From CAWVWF01 sp963933885 (lineage in GTDB: Bacteria > Bacteroidota > Bacteroidia > Flavobacteriales_C > GCA-002722245): a stretch of 11,302 nt of DNA. Under the pieces are notes generated by a model. That model was not told the DNA's origin. It made no database searches and saw nothing but the letters and a program-made list of their open reading frames with translations. This document shows positions 1 through 6,605 of the stretch, one piece after another (the stretch's first letter is position 1; each line of letters starts with the position of its first letter). The stretch spans positions 1 through 11,302 of the forward strand of contig CAWVWF010000112.1 in the NCBI GenBank assembly GCA_963933885.1. Reading direction: 5' to 3'. Both the position numbers and the translations under genes were made by a program.

Positions 1-1
1 C

Positions 2-1153
2 AAGTATTATAAGGTTATGCACAGAAACAGGTATTCTGCTTTAAAAAGAATAGTTGATTGTCATCCACAGATTTTCGGATTGATATTCTGTAGAACTAAA
101 AGAGATACACAAGAAATCGCAGACAGATTAATGGCTGAAGGTTATAGTGTTGATGCTTTACATGGAGATTTATCTCAACAACAAAGGGATCGTGTTATGG
201 ATAAGTTCCGTAACAAGAAAATCCAATTACTTTGTGCTACAGATGTTGCAGCAAGAGGTATTGATGTAAGTGATATTTCACACGTAATTAATTACGAATT
301 ACCAGAAGATAGCGAGTCTTATACACACCGTAGTGGAAGAACTGCAAGAGCAGGGAAACAAGGTGAATCTTTAGCAATTATTACTGATAAAGATGTTTAT
401 AAGATTAGAAGAATCGAAAAGATTATAAATAAGAAGTTTGTTCACGATCAAGTTCCTAGTGGAGATGTGGTTATGGAGGCTCAATTATTTAAATTGATTG
501 CTAACGTAAAGGAAACTAAAGTTCTTGAAGAAGAGTTCTCTAAATATAGAGAGCGTGTAATGGCTGAATTCGAAGAGTTCTCTAAAGAAGAAATTATCGA
601 GCACTTCATGTCTCGTGACTTTAATAAATTTATCGAATACTACAAAGATTCTAACGACGTAAACCATTCTGGAGGAAGAGATAGAGGTGAGCGTAACGAT
701 AGAGGAGGAGATAGAAGAGATAGAGGTAGAAGTGATCGTGGCGGAGACAGAAGAGATCGTGGTGATAGAGGTGATCGTAGAGAGAGAAGCCCAAGAAGTG
801 ATCGTGGTAGTGATAGAGGAGAAAGAAGAGACCGTGGTGAAAGAAGTGATAGAGGTGAAAGAAGAGATAGAACTGACAGAGGTGAACGTAGAGATGCAGG
901 AGCTCAAGAAGGTTTTAATACAATTTTCTTAAACGTTGGTTCTTCAGATGGTATGGACAAAGGAAAATTAATTGACTTTGTTTGTAATGAGTCTTCAATT
1001 AGAGGTAGAGTTATCGGGAAAATTAGAATGAACGATAAGTTTAGTTTCTTAGAAGTTGAAAACGATTCTGCTGATAGTATCAAGAATGCATTAGATGGTA
1101 GCGATTACGAAGGAAGGTCTTTAAGAGCTGAATTCGCGAAACCAAGAAGATAG
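2..1153 (+). CDS. DEAD-box ATP-dependent RNA helicase, DeaD/DbpA-like, 5' end outside window
   Basis: This is the C-terminal part of a DEAD-box RNA helicase, an enzyme that uses ATP to unwind short RNA duplexes in the cytoplasm, usually in ribosome assembly or cold adaptation. The frame is open to the window edge, so the first ATG at 17 is internal and the N-terminal RecA lobe (Q motif, Walker A, DEAD) is missing. The second RecA lobe is complete: motif IV GLIFCRTK, motif V ATDVAARGID (about 239-265) and motif VI HRSGRTAR (326-349). An acidic and helical stretch follows, then a long Arg/Gly/Asp/Glu linker (671-895), then a DbpA-type RNA-binding fold from about 911 to the end (NTIFLNVG, IRGRVIGKI, RAEFAKPRR). 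The order of helicase, RBD and RG-rich tract is typical of DeaD/CsdA-like proteins, except that here the RG tract precedes the RBD. The stop lies 5 bp from the convergent neighbour, with no terminator between. Family assignment is firm; the exact RNA substrate is unknown. Confidence 0.95.
   Translation, partial: KYYKVMHRNRYSALKRIVDCHPQIFGLIFCRTKRDTQEIADRLMAEGYSVDALHGDLSQQQRDRVMDKFRNKKIQLLCATDVAARGIDVSDISHVINYELPEDSESYTHRSGRTARAGKQGESLAIITDKDVYKIRRIEKIINKKFVHDQVPSGDVVMEAQLFKLIANVKETKVLEEEFSKYRERVMAEFEEFSKEEIIEHFMSRDFNKFIEYYKDSNDVNHSGGRDRGERNDRGGDRRDRGRSDRGGDRRDRGDRGDRRERSPRSDRGSDRGERRDRGERSDRGERRDRTDRGERRDAGAQEGFNTIFLNVGSSDGMDKGKLIDFVCNESSIRGRVIGKIRMNDKFSFLEVENDSADSIKNALDGSDYEGRSLRAEFAKPRR
671..895 (+). 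repeat. RG/RD-rich low-complexity repeat in helicase linker
   Basis: About 75 codons read as short units of Arg-Gly with Asp, Glu or Ser (DRGERR, SDRGGDRRDRG and similar). At DNA level the same aga/cgt-gat-aga-ggt words recur, so this is an internal degenerate tandem repeat liable to slippage. The protein segment is a disordered polyampholyte, rich in both Arg and Asp/Glu. Such RGG-like tracts in DEAD-box proteins commonly aid RNA binding or condensation; that role here is inference. The repetition also keeps two other frames open by chance, which are not genes. Confidence 0.85.
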
Positions 1154-1158
1154 TTTTA

Positions 1159-1479
1159 TTAAGACCGTTCGTAACTCGGTTTTTCGATAGAAAGAATATT
1201 TACGATGCCAATGTTTGAATTGTCTTCGGAGATTAATTCTCCATCGATATGAATGTTGGCTTCCATAATCCCATTCATCCTTTCATAAGAAATTGTGGAA
1301 AGATGAATTGGGATTTTTTTGTTTGGTACAACAATTAATTTTCGCCAAGATCCTTGAATTTTGTCAACTTTTCGAACGTGACCTTGTTCGTTAGTGTAAG
1401 AAATATTGTAGAGGGTTTTTGAATCGTCAACTTCTACGTTATACTCTATAATTTTAAAAGAATAATTTCGTTCCATCAT
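1159..1479 (-). CDS. Small hypothetical protein with MmpS-like beta-sandwich pattern, no signal peptide
   Basis: This is a 106-residue protein with no exact match that I recognise. Its pattern of an early Tyr-x-Val strand, an ISYTNEQG turn, a central aromatic-plus-basic strand (GSWRK), a short LSTIS strand, an IHIDGELI strand and a closing strand resembles the C-terminal fold of MmpS-type and related Bacteroidetes surface proteins. Those normally read ...DITYTN.G...PW.K.F...LSA...VDG. They are usually exported, but here an in-frame TAG (1480-1482) sits directly before the two tandem ATG codons. No longer start is possible, and there is no signal peptide or membrane span. The product should therefore be cytoplasmic unless secreted by an unusual route. 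It lies divergent from the protease gene (99 bp between starts) and runs convergently into the helicase gene. No Shine-Dalgarno site is visible. The gene is likely real; the fold relation is pattern-based and tentative. Confidence 0.7.
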   Translation of the reverse strand: MMERNYSFKIIEYNVEVDDSKTLYNISYTNEQGHVRKVDKIQGSWRKLIVVPNKKIPIHLSTISYERMNGIMEANIHIDGELISEDNSNIGIVNILSIEKPSYERS

Positions 1480-1489
1480 CTATAGTGCA

Positions 1490-1508
1490 TAAACCAAAAT
1501 ATGGTTTA
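1490..1508. promoter_or_regulatory. Inverted repeat in divergent intergenic region, possible operator
   Basis: TAAACCA-AAATA-TGGTTTA forms perfect 7-bp arms around a 5-nt spacer, 11 bp upstream of the small gene and 71 bp upstream of the protease gene. It overlaps a TAAATTTG box (1507-1514) that fits the Bacteroidetes -7 consensus TAnnTTTG on the plus strand. Position and symmetry would suit a repressor site, but AT-rich palindromes of this size occur by chance. Confidence 0.25.
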
Positions 1509-1514
1509 AATTTG
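1507..1514 (+). promoter_or_regulatory. Candidate Bacteroidetes -7 box for protease gene
   Basis: TAAATTTG matches the TAnnTTTG -7 motif of Bacteroidetes sigma-70 promoters exactly. It would give a leader of roughly 60 nt before the ATG at 1579. I see no TTG -33 element at the expected 17-23 bp upstream, so support is weak. Confidence 0.3.
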
Positions 1515-1578
1515 GGGGTGTGTTTAAAGGCATGTTTCAGTACGTCAAATTGCTTTTAATGTTTCAAGTTAATAGAGG

Positions 1579-3684
1579 ATGAAGAAAGGGATTATAGTTT
1601 TAGGTGTTGTTGTTTCAATTATTGTTGGTGCTTGTAGTGCTGTAGCAATAAAGGAATCAACTAAAAGCGAAAAGGAAGTTGCTGTTGTAGATTTGACTAA
1701 AAAGTTAGTTACAGATCTTCATTATAACAACCAAGAATTGAATGATGAGTTTTCAAAAAAGGTATTTGAAATGCTTTTGAAAAACATCGATCCTAATAAA
1801 AGATTCTTGCTTCAAAAAGATATTGAAAAGTTATCAGTGTTTAAATTTAAAATTGATGATGCTTTAATCACAAATGATTTAACTGTTTTTGATACATATT
1901 TCGAGATTATTGAAAGTCGTGAAAAAGCAGCTCAAAAAATATTTCATAGTATCCTTTCAAAAAAAATAAATCTAGAATTAAAAGATTCATTTGATATCGA
2001 TGCTGATAAATATGATTTTGCAAAAGATAAAAAAGAACTTAAAACAAGATGGAATGGATATATTTCTACTCAAGTACTTGAGAAGTTATATTCTTTAGAG
2101 AAAAATCAAAACGAAAACGATTCTATCGTAGAAAAGAAGTCTTTAAAAGAATTAGAGGAGAAAGCTAGAAAACATGTTGAGAAAAGACATAGTGAATGGT
2201 TTAAGCGTTTGAATCAATTAGAAAGAGCTGATCGTTTTTCAACTTTTGTAAATAGTATCCTTGCTGTTTATGGTCCTCACACAAGTTATTACCCGCCTAA
2301 AGACAAGGAGGATTTCGATATTAGCATGTCTGGAAAACTAGAAGGAATTGGAGCAACCTTAACTGTAAAGGATGGATACATTAAAGTTTCTAAAGTTATT
2401 GCAGGAAGTGCAAGTTGGAAACAAGGAGACCTTGAGGCAGGTGATTTAATTCTAGAAGTTGCTCAAGCGGATTCAACTCCAGTTGATGTTTACGACATGA
2501 GATTGGATAAGGCAGTAAGATTAATTAGAGGGCCAAAAGGAACTGAGGTAAGATTAACTGTTAAGAAAGTAGACGGATCAAGACAGGTTATTCCAATCAT
2601 TAGAGATGTTGTTGTAATCGCTGAAACATATGCGAAATCATTAGTGATGAAGCAAGAAGGAGATTCATCTAATTACGGGTATATCCATTTGGGAAGTTTC
2701 TACGCTGAGTTTGGTAAAAGAAACGGAAAAAGATGTTCTAAGGATGTTTTAAAACAAATTGAATCTTTAAAGAAAAGTGATGTTGAAGGAATCGTATTGG
2801 ATTTAAGAAATAACGGTGGAGGTTCATTAAGCGATGCAGTTGATATGGTTGGTTACTTTATAAAATATGGACCAGTTGTTCAAGTTGATGGAGTTGGACA
2901 AGCACCTCAAGAGTATACAGATAGAGATCCAGATATTCAGTTTAAGAAGCCATTGGTTGTAATGATTAATAACTTCAGTGCTTCGGCTTCTGAGATCTTC
3001 GCAGCTGCGATACAGGATTATAATAGAGGAGTTATTGTGGGAAGTAATTCATTTGGAAAAGGAACAGTACAGCGTTTCTTTGGTCTTTCTGAAGTTGCAG
3101 ATCAGTATGGTGTACATAAAGACAAAAAGGAATTGGGAGATGTGAAACAAACAATTGCTAAGTTTTTTAGAATTAACGGTGGAGCTACGCAATTGAAAGG
3201 TGTTGAGCCAGATGTTAAATTACCAGATGTTTATGAGCATATTGAAATTGGAGAAAAAGAATATGATCACGCATTGGCATGGTCTTCTATTAAGCCAGCA
3301 GCTTATCAAACTTTTGAGTTCGATTTTAATATTCCAAACTTACAATCTAACTCACAAGCAAGATTAGACGGGTCTGAATATTTTAAATCTGTTCAAGCTT
3401 ATTCTAAAGCTATTGAGAAAGCAAATAATGAAACTGTTTATCCTTTAGATTATGAAGCTTTTAAAAGCTACAAAGTTAAGCGTAAGGAAGAGAGTGATGC
3501 AGTGAAGGTGAAAGAAGATTCAATTGCTAACTGGACTGTTCAGTTAAACAAGATTGATTTGTATGAAGCAAAATCTGATACTGTTCTTCAAGAGCGTTTA
3601 TCTAAGTTTGTTGATAATACTTCTGATGATCAATACATCAGAGAGAGTTTAAGAATTCTTTCTGAGATGTGTGGTAAAGAATAA
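1579..3684 (+). CDS. prc: Carboxy-terminal (tail-specific) processing protease, Prc/Tsp family S41
   Basis: This is a 701-residue periplasmic serine protease of the Prc/Tsp type, which cleaves proteins from their C-terminus and in Gram-negatives trims or degrades envelope proteins and peptidoglycan hydrolases. A hydrophobic N-terminus ends in a plausible lipobox (IVGAC, Cys19), so it is probably a lipoprotein. The Prc N-terminal domain follows (NIDPNKRFLL near 80), then a PDZ domain (about 252-340) and the S41 catalytic domain (about 345-550). The Ser/Lys dyad is readable: SASASE with Ser469 by alignment to E. coli Ser430, and GKGTVQ with Lys494. QDYN supplies Asp480, the equivalent of Asp441. 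The C-terminal region (KGVEPDVKLPD, HALAWSSI) is the conserved Prc tail domain. Length and domain order match full-length Prc rather than the shorter CtpA. A strong terminator lies 20 bp after the stop. No substrate or adaptor gene is adjacent. Confidence 0.95.
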   Translation: MKKGIIVLGVVVSIIVGACSAVAIKESTKSEKEVAVVDLTKKLVTDLHYNNQELNDEFSKKVFEMLLKNIDPNKRFLLQKDIEKLSVFKFKIDDALITNDLTVFDTYFEIIESREKAAQKIFHSILSKKINLELKDSFDIDADKYDFAKDKKELKTRWNGYISTQVLEKLYSLEKNQNENDSIVEKKSLKELEEKARKHVEKRHSEWFKRLNQLERADRFSTFVNSILAVYGPHTSYYPPKDKEDFDISMSGKLEGIGATLTVKDGYIKVSKVIAGSASWKQGDLEAGDLILEVAQADSTPVDVYDMRLDKAVRLIRGPKGTEVRLTVKKVDGSRQVIPIIRDVVVIAETYAKSLVMKQEGDSSNYGYIHLGSFYAEFGKRNGKRCSKDVLKQIESLKKSDVEGIVLDLRNNGGGSLSDAVDMVGYFIKYGPVVQVDGVGQAPQEYTDRDPDIQFKKPLVVMINNFSASASEIFAAAIQDYNRGVIVGSNSFGKGTVQRFFGLSEVADQYGVHKDKKELGDVKQTIAKFFRINGGATQLKGVEPDVKLPDVYEHIEIGEKEYDHALAWSSIKPAAYQTFEFDFNIPNLQSNSQARLDGSEYFKSVQAYSKAIEKANNETVYPLDYEAFKSYKVKRKEESDAVKVKEDSIANWTVQLNKIDLYEAKSDTVLQERLSKFVDNTSDDQYIRESLRILSEMCGKE

Positions 3685-3703
3685 GAAAAGCTTAAAGCGA
3701 AAT

Positions 3704-3740
3704 AAAAAGGGGTGAACTAGATCTAGTTCACCCCTTTTTT
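3704..3740 (+). terminator. Strong bidirectional intrinsic terminator after protease gene
   Basis: A 36-bp perfect palindrome (3704-3739): A5, GGGGTGAACTA, loop GATC, TAGTTCACCCC, T5-6. It begins 20 bp after the protease stop and ends in a T run, so it should stop plus-strand transcription. The A run makes it usable from the other strand too. It is a near copy of the hairpin at 4030-4066. Confidence 0.93.
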
Positions 3741-3758
3741 ATTTTATTAAATAGATGT

Positions 3759-3792
3759 TTCTTGATTTGGTCGAGTCGGTAATCAAGAAGGT
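3759..3792 (+). repeat. 34-bp direct repeat, copy A (hairpin-forming)
   Basis: This 34-bp unit recurs at 3952-3985 with 29 of 34 positions identical. It starts TTCTTGATTTG, has a GC-richer loop, and closes with GGTAATCAAGAAGGT. The 9-bp arms TTCTTGATT/AATCAAGAA are perfect in this copy. Confidence 0.8.
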
Positions 3793-3951
3793 GAAGGTGA
3801 AGGTGATGGATTCTCATTTTCTTTTGGGTTCATTTATTCTCTTAGAATGTAATTGTTTAAAGTACAACTGCTAAATACCGATTATAAATCGGACATTTTT
3901 CCTTTCAGATTGAAAATCAGAAAGTACGAAATGATTTTTAGTACTGCGTAC

Positions 3952-3985
3952 TTCTTGATTTGAGCGAAGCGGTAATCTAGAAGGT
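3952..3985 (+). repeat. 34-bp direct repeat, copy B (hairpin-forming)
   Basis: Second copy of the unit at 3759-3792. Differences are confined to the loop (TGAGCGAAGCGG here) and one base in the right arm (AATCTAGAA), which weakens the stem. It is followed 7 bp later by a CCGATT-TGT-AATCGG hairpin. Confidence 0.8.
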
Positions 3986-4029
3986 AAACTATCCGATTTG
4001 TAATCGGTTTTCAGAGGATATGTTGCAAA

Positions 4030-4066
4030 AAAAAAGGAGTGAACTAACTTAGTTCACTCCTTTTTT
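4030..4066 (-). terminator. Strong intrinsic terminator after kdsA
   Basis: An 18-bp perfect stem: A6, GGAGTGAACTAA, a central C, then TTAGTTCACTCC and T6. It lies 20 bp beyond the kdsA stop on the minus strand, and reads into a T run on that strand because of the A run at 4027-4035. Its arms equal those of the hairpin at 3704-3739 except for one base pair, changed on both sides (GGGG/CCCC becomes GGAG/CTCC). Confidence 0.92.
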
Positions 4067-4085
4067 GAATGTCTTGTATATTATT

Positions 4086-4895
4086 TTAAATAACAGCTTG
4101 TCTAACTCTTACTAATTGTTCTAATAATTCTTCAAGATTATCTAATTGAAGCATATTAGCTCCATCAGATTTTGCTACAGCTGGATTAGGGTGAGTTTCT
4201 ATGAAAATCCCATCAGCTCCAGTTGCGATAGCCGCTTTAGCAATTGTAGAAATTAACTCAGGCTTTCCTCCAGTAACTCCAGATGATTGATTTGGTTGTT
4301 GTAATGAATGCGTTACATCCATAACTACAGGAGCATAATTTTTCATTACTGGAATTGATCTGAAATCAACTACTAAATCTTGGTATCCGAAAGTAGTTCC
4401 TCTTTCAGTAATCCAAATGTTATCGTTTCCTGATTCACTAACCTTATCAACTGCAAAACTCATCGCTTCTGGTCCAGCGAATTGTCCTTTTTTAATACTT
4501 ACAACCTTTCCTGTTTTTGCAGCAGCAACTAATAAATCTGTTTGTCTGAATAAGAAAGCAGGGATTTGAAGTGCATCAACATACTGAGCTGCTAATGCTG
4601 CATCTTCAGGAACGTGAATATCTGTAATTGTAGGAATGTCGTAAGTTTCTCCAACCTTTTTCAAAATTTCTAAAGCCTTTTCATCTCCAATTCCTGTGAA
4701 AGAATCTAAACGAGAACGGTTTGCTTTTTTGAATGAACCTTTAAAAATATAAGGGATTTCTAATTTTTTAGATATTTCATTAACATGACCTGCAATATCC
4801 ATTGCCATCTGTTCTCCTTCGATAGCGCAAGGTCCAGCGATTAAGAAAAAGTTTTTAGAATCTGCAAAATTAATATTCGGTAGTGCTTTAAACAT
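4086..4895 (-). CDS. kdsA: 3-deoxy-8-phosphooctulonate (KDO-8-P) synthase
   Basis: KdsA condenses phosphoenolpyruvate with arabinose 5-phosphate to KDO 8-phosphate in the cytoplasm, an early step toward the KDO sugar of LPS. The 269-residue protein has the family's full length and motifs: IAGPCAIE near the N-terminus, FKGSFKKANRS (PEP and substrate loop, about 51-61), ITDIHVPED, PAFLFRQTDL, SIKKGQF, ITERGTTFGY, MDVTHSLQQPN and IETHPNP. Cys23, His196, Glu233 and Asp244 fall where the metal ligands of the Aquifex enzyme lie. This indicates the metal-dependent class, unlike E. coli, which has Asn at the first position. It is the last gene of a three-gene operon. Its ATG starts 2 bp after the stop of the lipoprotein gene, and a strong terminator follows. 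No other LPS gene is in the window. Identification is firm. Confidence 0.97.
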   Translation of the reverse strand: MFKALPNINFADSKNFFLIAGPCAIEGEQMAMDIAGHVNEISKKLEIPYIFKGSFKKANRSRLDSFTGIGDEKALEILKKVGETYDIPTITDIHVPEDAALAAQYVDALQIPAFLFRQTDLLVAAAKTGKVVSIKKGQFAGPEAMSFAVDKVSESGNDNIWITERGTTFGYQDLVVDFRSIPVMKNYAPVVMDVTHSLQQPNQSSGVTGGKPELISTIAKAAIATGADGIFIETHPNPAVAKSDGANMLQLDNLEELLEQLVRVRQAVI

Positions 4896-4897
4896 AA

Positions 4898-5332
4898 CTA
4901 ATATTTTATTGATTTAGAATATCCAACGAGATTGATAATGATCTCACTGTGGTGTTCTTTTAATTTTTTAATATTGAATTTAATAGGTCCTACTTTAGCT
5001 TGGTTTCTTTTTGAATTACATTGATCATTTCCATCTTTGTGTTCTAAAAATAACGTTACTTTCGGTGGCATCGATTTCATCCAAATTTCATTGAATACTA
5101 AATTGAAATGGTTATGATGACAATTACCAGGGATTTGAGTTTTTAACTCCAATATGCCTTCGGTAACTTTAGCATCTACAATTAGGAAGTTTTTAAATTC
5201 GCTTTCATATCTATTTGAAGCATCATAAATTAGTCCTTTAGGATATTTAGATGTGTCTTTATAGCGTGGAGGAAAAGTCTTACAAGAAATAAGACTCATC
5301 ACAATAAGCGATATTAAAACAAAACCTTTCAA
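4898..5332 (-). CDS. Small lipoprotein of unknown function (TTG start)
   Basis: A 144-residue predicted lipoprotein. A basic/hydrophobic leader ends in a clear lipobox, SLISC (Cys17), so the mature protein should be membrane-anchored in the envelope. The mature part is about 127 residues of beta-rich sequence with GNCHHNHFNL (Cys71, His72, His73, His75), a PPKVTLFLEHKDG strand (His98) and DQC (Cys105). The spacing of a G-x-C...H...F motif, a PP-x-V-x-L strand and a second Cys recalls small Bacteroidetes lipoproteins of unknown function. The two Cys could form a disulfide, or act with the His cluster as a metal site; both are inference. The start must be TTG (5330-5332): the only in-frame ATG downstream would cut the leader, and an in-frame stop lies at 5360-5362. 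The TTG is 1 bp after the stop of the methyltransferase gene, so translation is probably coupled. Confidence 0.8.
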   Translation of the reverse strand: MKGFVLISLIVMSLISCKTFPPRYKDTSKYPKGLIYDASNRYESEFKNFLIVDAKVTEGILELKTQIPGNCHHNHFNLVFNEIWMKSMPPKVTLFLEHKDGNDQCNSKRNQAKVGPIKFNIKKLKEHHSEIIINLVGYSKSIKY

Positions 5333-5333
5333 A

Positions 5334-6533
5334 TTAAATAACTTGTAAAACCAATCCTTTCAAGTAATGACTCTCAGCGTGATAAATATTTATCGGATGA
5401 TCAGCAGGTTGAGTCAATTGGTGTAATACACGAACTTTTCTTCCAGTCTGAATACAAGCAGCCATTACAGTGTTGTAAAACAATTTAGAATCTACAACTT
5501 GAGAACAAGAGAAAGTAAACAATAAAGATCCTGGTTTCATAGCAGCTAACGCTGTTGCGTTTAACCGCTTATAACCTTTTACAGCATTGTGCTTAACATT
5601 TTGGTGTTTCGCGAAAGCTGGAGGATCTAAAACTACGATGTCGTAATTAGAACAGTCGTTTTGCTCGAAATACTTAAAAGTATCTATAGCGAAAGAACCA
5701 TGCTTATCAGAGAATCCGTTGATCTCAACATTCTCATCAGTTAAGTCGATTGCTCTTGCAGATGCATCAACAGAATCAACATGCGTTGCTCCTTTTTGAA
5801 GTGCTGCTATAGAGAAACCTCCTGTGTAACAAAATGTATTTAAAACTCTTTTTCCTTTAGAATAAGAAGCTAATAAGTTTCTGTTGTCTCTTTGATCGAT
5901 AAAGAATCCAGTTTTCTGACCACGTTCCCAATCTATCTTGAACTTACAACCATGCTCTAATCCAATCATGTCACCATCCTCCGATTTGTAGATGTAATGA
6001 TCTTCAGTTTCAACTGGACCGTGCTTAGGAAGTGTTCCTTCACTTTTATCAAAAATAGCTTTCAGTTGGTCACCGTAAACATCTTTGATAGCCTCAACGA
6101 TATCATCTTTTGCAAAATGCATCCCGATAGAGTGCGACTGAATTACGATAGTTCCAGCATAATAATCTAATATTAAACCTGGTAAACCATCACCTTCAGC
6201 GTGAATTAATCTATAAATATTTGTGTCTTCGTTGTTCGTTAAATTAAGAAGTACTCTTAAGTCGTAAGCCTCTTTAATTTTGTTAACCCAAAACTCTTTG
6301 TTGATTTCGATATCAAGAAAAGAGATGATTCTAATCATAATTGAACCATTCTGATAATGTCCAATTCCTAAGAATTCTCCTTTGTTGCTTTCAACGCGAA
6401 CAAGATCACCCTCTTTAGGCTTTTGTTCTTTTCCGTCTTCATCTTTGATCTTCTTAATTGCACCTGAAAAAATCCATGGGTGAAATCTTTTTGGAGAAGC
6501 ATCTTTCCCCGATTTTAGTGTAGCTGTTAACAT
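5334..6533 (-). CDS. rlmI: RlmI-like class I SAM-dependent 23S rRNA methyltransferase
   Basis: A 399-residue RNA (cytosine-5) methyltransferase of the RlmI/YccW type, which in E. coli makes m5C1962 in 23S rRNA. The N-terminal PUA domain (about 1-75; FHPWIFSGAI, GDLVRV) is followed by the central RlmI domain (EGDGLPGLILDYY, 113-125; GQKTGFFIDQRDNR, 205-218) and a Rossmann methyltransferase. SAM motif I is NTFCYTGGFS (about 232-241), the acidic ribose-binding strand is SVDAS, motif IV is VLDPPAF (301-307), and motif VI FSCSQ carries the likely catalytic Cys343. Length matches the family. It is the first gene of a minus-strand operon with the lipoprotein and kdsA, and is divergent from the sensor kinase with 72 bp between starts. 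A TAACTTTG box 4 nt before the ATG suggests an almost leaderless mRNA. The exact target base is inferred from the family. Confidence 0.93.
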   Translation of the reverse strand: MLTATLKSGKDASPKRFHPWIFSGAIKKIKDEDGKEQKPKEGDLVRVESNKGEFLGIGHYQNGSIMIRIISFLDIEINKEFWVNKIKEAYDLRVLLNLTNNEDTNIYRLIHAEGDGLPGLILDYYAGTIVIQSHSIGMHFAKDDIVEAIKDVYGDQLKAIFDKSEGTLPKHGPVETEDHYIYKSEDGDMIGLEHGCKFKIDWERGQKTGFFIDQRDNRNLLASYSKGKRVLNTFCYTGGFSIAALQKGATHVDSVDASARAIDLTDENVEINGFSDKHGSFAIDTFKYFEQNDCSNYDIVVLDPPAFAKHQNVKHNAVKGYKRLNATALAAMKPGSLLFTFSCSQVVDSKLFYNTVMAACIQTGRKVRVLHQLTQPADHPINIYHAESHYLKGLVLQVI

Positions 6534-6537
6534 GGTG

Positions 6538-6545
6538 CAAAGTTA
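6538..6545 (-). promoter_or_regulatory. Candidate -7 box for the rlmI-lipoprotein-kdsA operon
   Basis: On the minus strand TAACTTTG fits the Bacteroidetes -7 consensus TAnnTTTG exactly and is followed by CACC-ATG. With usual -7 to start-site spacing, transcription would begin at or next to the ATG, giving a leaderless message. No clear TTG -33 element is visible at the usual distance. Confidence 0.5.
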
Positions 6546-6593
6546 ATACTTTGTTGAATTAAAAAGGTGGAAATTATTGGGAATTTTTTTGTT

Positions 6594-6601
6594 TAAATTC
6601 G
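6594..6601 (+). promoter_or_regulatory. Candidate -7 box for sensor kinase gene
   Basis: TAAATTCG matches TAnnTTTG at all but one position and is followed by CACT-ATG, mirroring the opposite-strand box at 6538-6545. A TTG at 6577-6579 could be the -33 element, but the 14-bp gap is shorter than the usual 17-23 bp. Confidence 0.35.
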
Positions 6602-6605
6602 CACT

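Larger units (their letters stand above)
3741..4029. repeat. Gene-free spacer with a cluster of GATT...AATC hairpins
   Basis: I see no credible coding frame in these 289 bases. They contain five short inverted repeats sharing a GATT...AATC core: 3759-3789 (TTCTTGATT/AATCAAGAA), 3878-3892 (CCGATT-ATA-AATCGG), 3902-3924 (CTTTCAGATT/AATCAGAAAG, one mismatch), 3952-3982 (TTCTTGATT/AATCTAGAA) and 3993-4007 (CCGATT-TGT-AATCGG). A GAAGGT hexamer occurs three times in tandem at 3787-3804. AGTAC/GTACT pairs occur at 3923-3952. The mosaic looks like REP or MITE-type extragenic repeats rather than a regulatory leader, because both flanking genes end here. No transposase is nearby. Confidence 0.7.

Noticed and set aside
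485..907. Long open frame on the minus strand opposite the helicase, Ser/Thr/Ile-rich
   Set aside because: It is the complement of the RG-rich repeats, whose codon pattern lacks stops on the other strand; composition is non-protein-like and there is no start context.
687..932. Plus-strand open frame rich in Glu, Ile and Val
   Set aside because: It is a frame-shifted reading of the same RG repeat, lying wholly inside the helicase frame.
1571..1578. AGAGG just before the protease ATG as a Shine-Dalgarno site
   Set aside because: It directly abuts the ATG, which is too close to act as a ribosome-binding site.
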